Positions 25,843 through 33,256 of a stretch of 64,000 nucleotides of DNA are shown piece by piece. The notes under the pieces were generated by a model that was not told where the DNA came from, ran no database searches, and worked only from the letters and a program-made list of their open reading frames with translations. The position numbers were made by a program, and so were the translations under genes. This DNA is from an uncultured Lactobacillus sp. Its GTDB lineage: Bacteria; Bacillota; Bacilli; Lactobacillales; Lactobacillaceae. Position 1 is the first letter of the stretch, and each line of letters opens with the position of its first letter. The stretch spans positions 1 to 64,000 of the forward strand of contig CAOOYH010000001.1 of assembly GCA_948500755.1 (NCBI GenBank), read 5' to 3'.

Positions 25843-26733
25843 ATGACTAAATTATTTAATAAACAACTCTTTAAACAAATATTCTTCATTACTCTAGGTT
25901 GCAGTATCTATGCCTTTAGCCTAGATGCCATCAGCATCCCTAACAAACTTGCTGATGGCGGGATTAGTGGTATTGCCCTTTTACTTCGGTATTGGTTCCA
26001 CATCAATCCAGGTTTATCCACGTTACTTCTAAATATCCCCCTAATTATAATCGGATATCGCTTTATGGGCAAACGGCTCCTTGCTTTAACAATCTGGGGC
26101 ACACTTTGCCTATCCTTCTTCTTATCCTTTTGGCTTCATCTTCCTATTATAAACCAATTAAATTTAGACCATGATCTTTTTATTGCTGGTGTATTAGCAG
26201 GTTTATTTTCTGGTGTTGGGATCGGTATTGTATTTAAATACGGCGGCACTACAGGCGGCACAGATATTATTGCCAGAATTTTAGATTTAAAATTAGGAAT
26301 TCCAGTTGGAAAATCTTTACTGGCTCTTGATGCATTTGTATTAACGATTTCTCTTAGTTATCTTGATATTAAGCATATGATTTATACTTTGCTAGCTAGT
26401 TTTGTTTTAGCTAGAATTACTGATTCGATTCAAGCTGGGTCTTATGCTGCACGGGGATTATTTATTATTTCTGATAAATATGAACAAATCGCTAAAATGA
26501 TTGATGTTCAGCTAGATCGAGGATATACCTTCATAAATGCAGAGGGTGGATTTGATCGCTCAGCTAAAAAAATTATTTACTGTGTAATTTTACCGCGTGA
26601 AATTAGTCAGGTTAAAGAATTAATCTTGCGCGAAGATCCAAATGCCTTTGTTTCAGTAATTGATGTTCATGAAGCCCTAGGTCAAGGCTTTACTTATGAA
26701 AGAAAAAAGAGACATATTTTCTTTAGAAGATAA
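25843..26733 (+). CDS. YitT family membrane protein
   Basis: 296 residues: five to six transmembrane helices in the first 200 and a soluble C-terminal DUF2179 domain (YTFINAEGGFDRSAKKIIYCV ... DPNAFVSVIDVHEALGQGF is split over 220-285). The repeated Gly motifs (KYGGTTGGTDIIARIL) are typical. Family members are predicted transporters with no proven substrate. GAAGGAAG lies eight bases before the ATG. It has its own terminator. Confidence 0.92.
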   Translation: MTKLFNKQLFKQIFFITLGCSIYAFSLDAISIPNKLADGGISGIALLLRYWFHINPGLSTLLLNIPLIIIGYRFMGKRLLALTIWGTLCLSFFLSFWLHLPIINQLNLDHDLFIAGVLAGLFSGVGIGIVFKYGGTTGGTDIIARILDLKLGIPVGKSLLALDAFVLTISLSYLDIKHMIYTLLASFVLARITDSIQAGSYAARGLFIISDKYEQIAKMIDVQLDRGYTFINAEGGFDRSAKKIIYCVILPREISQVKELILREDPNAFVSVIDVHEALGQGFTYERKKRHIFFRR

Positions 26734-26741
26734 TAGTTAGG

Positions 26742-26772
26742 AAGAAACTAGCTGGTGCTAGTTTCTTTTTTA
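26742..26772 (+). terminator. Terminator of the yitT-like gene
   Basis: GAAACTAGC (26744-26752) and GCTAGTTTC (26757-26765) with a 4-base loop, followed by TTTTT. Confidence 0.85.
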
Positions 26773-26853
26773 TTCTCATAGTATGCTATTTTAAATTAAT
26801 TAAAAAACGAGGATTATAAATTGAGGATTTCATTTATAATATCGAGGAAAACA

Positions 26854-27771
26854 ATGGAAAATAAAATTACTTGGGCAGCATTTTATGAGCTATCAGAAAT
26901 TTATATTGCGCCTTTAAATCTAATTTGGTTCTTATTTGCCAGTGCAATTGCCTATCAGGATTTTCACTATCTAAATATCATCAATATTTTACTCTGCTTT
27001 TTAGATGTCTTTTTATTTGATCTAGCAGTTAATATTGCAGATGACTATTTTGATTATTTGCACGGCAAAGATCCGCATTTCTTAACTGTTACTAATACTA
27101 TTGGTCGCATGAAACTCTCACTACCTGCAGTTAAAAAATTAATGGTTATTATGTATATTGTTTCAGCTATTCCAGGCCTAATTTTAGTATACCGAACTAA
27201 CTATATCGTTTTAATACTAGGGATGATTGGCTATTTCTTTGGAATTTTTTATACTGCTGGTCCTAAGCCACTTAATGCAACCAAATTTTGTGAATTAATT
27301 GTTAGTGGAATGATTTCAGTTTTCATTATCGAAGTTGGCGTGTATGTTGCAATTTGTGGACAATACACTTTTACCTGGAACACTTTCTTAACGACCCTAC
27401 TTAAGTGTTTACCAATATTCTTCTTATTTTTTGCCACTCAACTAGCTAATAATACCTGCGATTTACGTGAAGATCTTATTAATGGTAGAAAGACCTTTGC
27501 AAGTTATCTTGGAACTAAAAAATCGATTTATTTATTGAAAATCCTTACCATTCTGGGCTTTCTTACTCCCATTCTTTTAGCAGCTATAAACCAAATTAGC
27601 TGGTTTAATACTCTGGTTGTGCTAATAACCCCATTTTTATGGAAAAATTTACAGACTTTCTTCAATAATCCGGACAAGCATAAAACCTATATTATTTTCA
27701 TCAAAAACGAATCCCTGTACTTCACAATTTACATTGGTCTATTTTTCATTTTGTCCTTAATAAAAAGATAG
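26854..27771 (+). CDS. menA: UbiA/MenA-type prenyltransferase
   Basis: 305-residue membrane enzyme with about eight helices. The two aspartate-rich prenyl-diphosphate sites are visible: NIADDYFDY (about 62-70) and NNTCDLREDLINGRKTFASYLG (about 199-220). MenA joins a prenyl chain to 1,4-dihydroxy-2-naphthoate in menaquinone synthesis. No other menaquinone gene is in the window; many lactobacilli keep only the last steps and use precursors from outside. The ATG at 26854 has GAGGAAA six bases ahead; TTG at 26821 also has a good ribosome binding site (CGAGGA) and would add 11 residues. Substrate naming is by family only. Confidence 0.82.
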   Translation: MENKITWAAFYELSEIYIAPLNLIWFLFASAIAYQDFHYLNIINILLCFLDVFLFDLAVNIADDYFDYLHGKDPHFLTVTNTIGRMKLSLPAVKKLMVIMYIVSAIPGLILVYRTNYIVLILGMIGYFFGIFYTAGPKPLNATKFCELIVSGMISVFIIEVGVYVAICGQYTFTWNTFLTTLLKCLPIFFLFFATQLANNTCDLREDLINGRKTFASYLGTKKSIYLLKILTILGFLTPILLAAINQISWFNTLVVLITPFLWKNLQTFFNNPDKHKTYIIFIKNESLYFTIYIGLFFILSLIKR

Positions 27772-27812
27772 CAAAAAACTACCGACTTTAAGTTAAAAAT
27801 CGGTAGTTTTTA
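27772..27812 (+). terminator. Terminator of menA
   Basis: AAAACTACCGA (27775-27785) and TCGGTAGTTTT (27800-27810), 14-base loop, with T-run on both sides. The next 100 bases (to 27916) hold no gene. Confidence 0.85.
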
Positions 27813-27916
27813 TTTTTGCGCGCGTTTTTTAACCGCTTTGCGTGCGATTAATTACGTTTTCAATAAAAATTATAAATTCTCCGCAATTTTATCTGCTTAC
27901 CGTGAATTATACCTTA

Positions 27917-28633
27917 CTACTGCTCAAAAAAGTCATCGTCAATGTCATATAATTCATAAGTTTGACTAACTTGTACTCCCACTTTATATTGGATCATCAA
28001 GTTAGTAAGCATTTCACCATCATTAGATTTTTGCGTTACTACGGATTGTCCGTTTGTACCTTTGTAGCCCATCGCATTTAAAAGTTTTACCATCATTTCT
28101 TCAAATTGATACGGATCAGTCTTTCGCAACTTTGCAATCAAGGTTTCTGAAAGATCACTATTTTGCTTTTCAAACCAATCTTTAATTTGTTTTTCGCTTA
28201 ATTCAAAGGTTTGTTCTTCAGTAATTTCGTTGTCAAATTCTTTTTTACTCTTTATTTTCTTCTGATGCTCTAAATAAGCAGGCTGTGAGTGAATATATTC
28301 TCGCGTAATGTTTAACCCATATTTATTCAAAGCATGTTGGCCGAGAGTAGTAATCTGATACAAGCCTCTTTTGGGTGCAGCTAATAAACCCGAAATTTTT
28401 AAATCACTCAAAGCCCAATTAACTCGGTCTGCTGCTACTAAATCATGGTATTTTGACGAATACCGTAATGTCATAAGTTCTTCTGGTAAGTTAATTTCAT
28501 TTAAAACGCTTTGTATTAATTCTTGTCTTTTCCAGAGATTTTTAGTACTTGTAACTTGTAAAATAGGTCCGAGAAAAGCATCCCAAGTTGGCATTCCATT
28601 ATCACTGTGTTTTAAAGTTTTGTAGTCTATCAT
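27917..28633 (-). CDS. Mrr-type restriction protein lacking its nuclease core
   Basis: 238 residues. The N-terminal winged-helix Mrr_N domain is whole (PTWDAFLGPIL ... GLYQITTLGQHALNKYG), and the start of the nuclease domain is present (DPYQFEEMMVKLLNAMGYKG, VVTQKSNDG at residues 198-206). The next residues should be the GID-G and Q-K active site; instead the sequence jumps at residue 206/207 (about 28016) to a typical Mrr C-terminus (MLTNLMIQYKV ... LYDIDDDFFEQ). About 60 residues with the catalytic acids are gone, in frame. The protein can probably still bind DNA but should not cut. Its start overlaps the end of the upstream 76-codon ORF by 32 bases. Confidence 0.75.
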   Translation of the reverse strand: MIDYKTLKHSDNGMPTWDAFLGPILQVTSTKNLWKRQELIQSVLNEINLPEELMTLRYSSKYHDLVAADRVNWALSDLKISGLLAAPKRGLYQITTLGQHALNKYGLNITREYIHSQPAYLEHQKKIKSKKEFDNEITEEQTFELSEKQIKDWFEKQNSDLSETLIAKLRKTDPYQFEEMMVKLLNAMGYKGTNGQSVVTQKSNDGEMLTNLMIQYKVGVQVSQTYELYDIDDDFFEQ

Positions 28634-28832
28634 TATCTTGAACCATTTTATTCCATTCCTCTGGAGTTAAGATCTTATCACTATGCGATTGCCCCATCCC
28701 TTTTTGCAATGACTTTCGATTTGCTGAAGTAGATAATAAGTATTGTGTTTCTTGAGAAACTTGTTGATTTAAGGATATGGTTTCTTGCTCTTTGTTATGA
28801 ATTACTTTATCTGCTGGTATTATTTTATTCAC
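28602..28832 (-). CDS. Small protein, possibly antitoxin-like
   Basis: 76 residues from a GTG at 28832 with AGAAGG seven bases ahead. The first 45 residues are polar and unremarkable; the last 30 (SANRKSLQKGM, then ILTPEEWNKMVQDND) resemble the ends of some small antitoxins, but I cannot name a family with confidence. It lies between two decayed mrr genes and its 3' end overlaps the start of the downstream one in another frame, which suggests translational coupling. No toxin partner is visible nearby. Confidence 0.45.
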   Translation of the reverse strand: MNKIIPADKVIHNKEQETISLNQQVSQETQYLLSTSANRKSLQKGMGQSHSDKILTPEEWNKMVQDNDRLQNFKTQ

Positions 28833-28876
28833 TTCAAACCTTCTCTTTTACTAAATCTTACTATAACTTCAAGATA

Positions 28877-29182
28877 TTAGTTTTCCTCTTCAAAAAAGTC
28901 ATCTAGTTCATAAGTAGTAATTACTTTCTTAGTCACATAAAGTTCGTATTTAGCAATTAATTCTAGCAAGTGATCGCCATCGATTAAAGTAATTACTCTT
29001 GTTCCTGCACGGGATGCTTTAATTGCGTCTCTAGTAAAAGTTGAAGTAATAATAAAAATTCCATATTCAGCTCTGAATTTATCTATTGCACCACGAAATT
29101 TATCAATTTCAGGGGATGAAACTGAGTTGCTCGGATTCCATCTTTTAGCTTGAATCGCTACACGCGCAGTTCTAAAATCATC
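28877..29182 (-). pseudogene. C-terminal fragment of a second Mrr-type nuclease
   Basis: A 101-codon open stretch without a start, ending in TAA at 28877. It translates as the nuclease half of Mrr: RTARVAIQAKRWNPSNSV carries the Q-K active-site motif, then PEIDKFRGAIDKFRAEYGIF, TRDAIKASRAGTRVITLIDG and a TTYELDDFFEEEN end. A TAA stands in frame at 29183-29185 and the DNA-binding half is missing. The fragment holds exactly the part deleted from the copy at 27917-28633, so the two are complementary remains of tandem or recombined mrr genes. Confidence 0.75.
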
Positions 29183-29242
29183 TTAATGCTCATTTTCATG
29201 ATTAAATATTATAAGCTATTTATCTAAATTTTGAGTGAAAAC

Positions 29243-30190
29243 TTATTTATCTAAAATGATTTGTATTCGTTTTACAACAGATTGAGACAGTTTTTTTATA
29301 CCGTCATAGGTCGATTCATAAAATAAGATCATTTTTGTTGCAATATCGAATGGTAAACGTTCGTTATAGTCCTTTTTATAACTTTCTTTACTACAAATTA
29401 TTATAACTTTCTTGTTCCAAGCATGCGCAAGTCCTAGTTCATAATAAACATTTGAATTCTTTCCACTTAAATCTGCAACAATAATATGTGAATTTCGTAT
29501 ATCCTTAATAATGTCATTTAAAATATCATTATCACCCTTACCATCGAAAATATCTCCCGATTTATTGAGCCTAAAATCAACCTTTTTTTCTACTAATTGA
29601 TCCTGTATTGCATGCATCACACTTTCAGTATCAGAAGTAAAAGGTAATATATAGAATCCCTTTGTAAAAGATACTTTATTTTTAATAGGATCATCAAAAG
29701 TCCTAGAATTAACTTTTTCATTCCAGTTACTCAAAAACCATTTATTTTTCTTCTTACTGAAGAAAATTCTTTTTTCGTGAATATAAAGAATATTATTAAT
29801 AGCATTTATAGCTAATCGCTGGACTTGTGGGATTAACATCTGATACTCAATTATCAGATCATTATCTTCATTAATAGAATCAAGTGCTTTTCCAGCATTT
29901 TGTCTACTTAATAATTTATTGAGAAGAAGTGAAACTCTATCATTTTTTATGGCATACATCAGCATGTCTTCAAAATAGATCCATCTACTTTTTGCATGTC
30001 CCTTCTCGTCAAGATAATCCATTGGAAATCCGATCTCGTATGAAATATCACAAATTTTAGGACCACTTAAATGTAATAATTTTATACTAATATCTTTTCC
30101 ATTTATTTTAATCCGTCCGATAGATGTATCTCCATCTAGAATTTTTATGATCTTACTATCATTTAATACCATCCAATCGTTTTTATTCAT
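29243..30190 (-). CDS. Protein with TIR / deoxyribosyltransferase-like C-terminal domain
   Basis: About 315 residues. The first 170 are helical and I do not recognise them. The last 140 look like the flavodoxin-like fold shared by TIR domains and nucleoside 2-deoxyribosyltransferases: GFYILPFTSD (first strand), FDGKGDNDILNDIIKDIRNS, then IIVADLSGKNSNVYYELGLA. The glutamate in YYELGLAHA occupies the position of the catalytic Glu in these families. Such domains in bacterial immunity consume NAD+ on infection. It lies 80 bases downstream of hsdS, same strand. The ATG at 30190 is used here; a GTG at 30205 lies one base after an AGGAG. Enzyme activity and trigger are inference. Confidence 0.7.
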   Translation of the reverse strand: MNKNDWMVLNDSKIIKILDGDTSIGRIKINGKDISIKLLHLSGPKICDISYEIGFPMDYLDEKGHAKSRWIYFEDMLMYAIKNDRVSLLLNKLLSRQNAGKALDSINEDNDLIIEYQMLIPQVQRLAINAINNILYIHEKRIFFSKKKNKWFLSNWNEKVNSRTFDDPIKNKVSFTKGFYILPFTSDTESVMHAIQDQLVEKKVDFRLNKSGDIFDGKGDNDILNDIIKDIRNSHIIVADLSGKNSNVYYELGLAHAWNKKVIIICSKESYKKDYNERLPFDIATKMILFYESTYDGIKKLSQSVVKRIQIILDK

Positions 30191-30287
30191 TATTTTGTTA
30201 TCCACTCTCCTTTATCATTTTTTTATTAATCAATAAGATGAAATTAAGATAAAATTCTTGCAAATATTGTTTTCTAAATAAAGTGAA

Positions 30288-31793
30288 TTAATATGAAGCA
30301 GACTTATTTTTGCAACCTACTTTTAACAGCTGCGATAATTTAGTAGAAATTCGTCGTTGCTCAGATAGGGGTGGAAGTGGAATGATCATTTCTAGTAAAT
30401 CCTTTCCCGGCAAATTTGGTTGCGCACTTCCATTTCTATGTCTTTTAATAAAATCTATATTTAGAGAAGAAGACAGGATATAATACAAAAAATCCACATT
30501 TTGTTCTTGAAGAAAAGTTCTAATAATAATTAAGGATGAGGCAATTGCCCCATTATTAATATTTACTATTCCTACTTTTCCTAAAGAACCTCTTATACAA
30601 TATAAAATATCATTTTTTTCTATAAAACCTGATCGTAGCAAATTATATCGGTCTTTAGAAATATAATTAAACTTATCCTCTTCAATATATTTATTAGTCG
30701 AAAGACAGGCTGCATTTAAAAAAGGAATTCCCTTAGATTGCCAATATTTTTTACTAGGATAATTTTTTCCTCTATCTCCATTAATTGTAGCTATAACCTC
30801 ACCCAATCTCACCCATTTCCAACTATCAGGAATCTCAAATGGTTTCTCTTCATCAGTAATCGGCGGAAGTGGCTTACTCCTTTTGATCTTCTTTTCTTTA
30901 ATCAATTGTTCCTTCTCAGCCTTAATCTTCTCAAGCAATACACTTGCTGGCTCATCGTTTGGATCTTGTTCAACCAATTTTCCGCGCATAGCTAAATCTA
31001 ACACCTTCGACTTCAGCAAAGTCTGAAGTTTTGCGTATTGTTGAGTAGAAGATTCGACTTTGCGAAGCAAAGCGAATAGCTGCGCTATTTTAGCAGCGAT
31101 TCGACTTTGCTCCTCAAGTGGTGGAAGAGGAATTTTAAGTTCTTGAAGTAAAGTTTTATTTAAAGTTTTTCCCTTAATAGCTGGGGTAAACTCGCCCATA
31201 TTACTGATTAACGGCAGAATATAGTATAGATAATCGCGAGTTATATAATTTGTATTGATAAAAGGATGAATGGAGATTATTGCCTCATTATGCACAGCGG
31301 GTACTTTTAATATACAAACTTTTCCAATAGATAATTTAAAACTCATTAATAAAGTATTTGCTGGGACTAATTCATTTTTGAATTTATCCTCTAAAGCACT
31401 TTCACTGATTTTTTCTTTAGTCTCTTTTAAATACTTTTCATTTTTAATATCGCCAATAGAAACCCATGGAATTGTTCCATTATTCCAATATTCTGTCATT
31501 CCTCTACTTGGTGTTTTCCCTAATGAAAATTGTACGATCTCACCAAACTTAACCCATTCCCAACTATCAGGAATATCAAATGGCTTTTCTTTACTTGTAA
31601 TTGCTTTTAGAGATTTATTCTTCCTAATTTTTTTCTCTTTAATTAATTTTTGTTTTTCTAATTTAATCTTTTCAAGCAATACAGTCGCAGGCTCATCATT
31701 TGAATCTTGTTCAACCAATTTTCCATGTATAGCTAAATTTAAAATTTTCTCTCTTAAAGCCTTAGCATCAAAATCTAATGTATTAGTCTTCAT
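30288..31793 (-). CDS. hsdS: Type I restriction-modification specificity subunit HsdS
   Basis: Names the two halves of the DNA target for the HsdRMS complex. About 501 residues with two target-recognition domains, each preceded by a conserved helical block (LREKILNLAIHGKLVEQD / LKSKVLDLAMRGKLVEQD, EKPFDIPDSWEWVKFGE / EKPFEIPDSWKWVRLGE). Each domain ends in IPLPPLEEQSRI or IPLPPLSEQRRI. The order helix-TRD-helix-TRD is the permuted layout. The ATG at 31793 follows AAGGAATT and overlaps the hsdM end by 11 bases. The two halves share a DNA repeat 741 bp apart that could allow domain exchange. The last residues (VGCKNKSASY) are unlike the family and may be a worn end. Confidence 0.93.
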   Translation of the reverse strand: MKTNTLDFDAKALREKILNLAIHGKLVEQDSNDEPATVLLEKIKLEKQKLIKEKKIRKNKSLKAITSKEKPFDIPDSWEWVKFGEIVQFSLGKTPSRGMTEYWNNGTIPWVSIGDIKNEKYLKETKEKISESALEDKFKNELVPANTLLMSFKLSIGKVCILKVPAVHNEAIISIHPFINTNYITRDYLYYILPLISNMGEFTPAIKGKTLNKTLLQELKIPLPPLEEQSRIAAKIAQLFALLRKVESSTQQYAKLQTLLKSKVLDLAMRGKLVEQDPNDEPASVLLEKIKAEKEQLIKEKKIKRSKPLPPITDEEKPFEIPDSWKWVRLGEVIATINGDRGKNYPSKKYWQSKGIPFLNAACLSTNKYIEEDKFNYISKDRYNLLRSGFIEKNDILYCIRGSLGKVGIVNINNGAIASSLIIIRTFLQEQNVDFLYYILSSSLNIDFIKRHRNGSAQPNLPGKDLLEMIIPLPPLSEQRRISTKLSQLLKVGCKNKSASY

Positions 31794-33231
31794 CGTCAAT
31801 TCCTTCTAATGCCTTATTAAGTTCCGCAATTGCATCACTAATTGCTTTGGACTTTTCGTTCATTTCATTTAGTATTTCATTAATTGAACGGGTATCCTGA
31901 TGTTTTTCCTCATTCATCCATGAAATATCTAAACTTGTATTGGGGCGCTTCTTAATTTCATCAATGCTAAACTTGCGCCAACGACCATTAGGATTTTTTT
32001 CTGCATCCCAAGTCTCTTCCCTCTTGGAGATATCATCAACATTGAATACTTTTTCAAAGGCTTCAAAATCTTGGTCATTCAAAGGATTACGCTTACCAAA
32101 TGACCTCATTTGGTGCCGCATATCATAAATCCAAGTTTCTTTAGTACTATCCTTATCACTTTTACCTCGTGTAAAGAATAATACATTTGTTTGAACTCCT
32201 TGAGCATAGAAAATCCCGGCCCCAGCAGGTAATCTTAAAATAGTGTGTACATTACACTTATTCAATAAATCCTGTCGAATTTTTTCACCGATACCGTCTG
32301 CAAACAATACATTATCAGGAACAACTACTGCAGCACGTGCCTTGCCATTCCTTCGTAGTGAATTATAAATTATTTGTATAAAGTTAAGTTGATTATTAGC
32401 AGAAGGAAAGGTAATATCATCCCTTCCTGGTAAATCTCCATCAGTACCAAAAGGCGGATTTGTTAAAACTAAATCGAATTTCTTCATCCACATACCATTA
32501 GTTGACAATGAATCTCCCAAAGCTAATTTTCCATCCAGTCCATGAAGATATTCATTCATTAAAGCAAGTCGATGTGTATTAGGAACTAGTTCCATTCCAG
32601 AAAATGCTTCTTTAATTTGAAATTCTTCTTGTTCAGAAGAAAGAGAAGAATAATCGTCGGTTTTTTGTCTTAAATAATTATCAGCAGCTACCATAAAGCC
32701 GAATGTACCTGCCGCTGGATCATTTAGCCTTTCTCCAATTTGTGGTTGTGTTAACTTAACCATCATATTAATTAAAGCTCTAGGAGTAAAATATTGACCA
32801 GCATCCGTTTTTACTTCTTCTAGACTTCTTTGCATTAAACTTTCATATAAATTTCCCAGACTCTCTTCTCTTTCCGAAAACCAATCTAAATTATTAATAT
32901 CTTTAATTAATTTTTCTAAAGTAGCAGGCGCAGAGATTGTAGTAGAAGCATTGTTATAAATAGTATTAACTTTTTGATTAGGTGTTACTTTTGGGTTACC
33001 TAGATCAATTAGAAGTTGACGATAAAAATTTAATAATTCAATGCCTTCTTTTTTTACTAAATTATTCCATCTATATTGTTCTGGAATCCCCTCTTCTTGA
33101 TCTTGTTCTTCACACATCTTTAAAAATAAAAGAAAAGTTAATTCAGTTAAGTAATCTTGGGATGTAACACCTCCCTTTCGTAAAACGCCTGCTTCTTTCC
33201 ATAATTTATTTGCAATTTCTTGATTATTCAC
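31783..33231 (-). CDS. hsdM: Type I restriction-modification methyltransferase HsdM
   Basis: N6-adenine methyltransferase subunit, about 482 residues. N-terminal helical HsdM domain (LWKEAGVLRKGGVTSQDYLTE is split at 10-30), then the SAM site DPAAGTFGFMV (about 173) and catalytic NPPFG (about 257). QYFTPRALINMMV precedes the SAM site as in other N-6 type I enzymes. The GTG at 33231 has AAAGGTG six bases ahead; a GTG at 33240 overlaps that signal and is less likely. It follows hsdR by about 25 bases. Confidence 0.96.
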   Translation of the reverse strand: MNNQEIANKLWKEAGVLRKGGVTSQDYLTELTFLLFLKMCEEQDQEEGIPEQYRWNNLVKKEGIELLNFYRQLLIDLGNPKVTPNQKVNTIYNNASTTISAPATLEKLIKDINNLDWFSEREESLGNLYESLMQRSLEEVKTDAGQYFTPRALINMMVKLTQPQIGERLNDPAAGTFGFMVAADNYLRQKTDDYSSLSSEQEEFQIKEAFSGMELVPNTHRLALMNEYLHGLDGKLALGDSLSTNGMWMKKFDLVLTNPPFGTDGDLPGRDDITFPSANNQLNFIQIIYNSLRRNGKARAAVVVPDNVLFADGIGEKIRQDLLNKCNVHTILRLPAGAGIFYAQGVQTNVLFFTRGKSDKDSTKETWIYDMRHQMRSFGKRNPLNDQDFEAFEKVFNVDDISKREETWDAEKNPNGRWRKFSIDEIKKRPNTSLDISWMNEEKHQDTRSINEILNEMNEKSKAISDAIAELNKALEGIDDED

Positions 33232-33256
33232 AAAATTCACCTTTCAAAAATTATTG

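Noticed and set aside
31270..31809. 179-codon plus-strand frame
   Set aside because: Antisense to hsdS; hsdS has clear family motifs and this frame has none.
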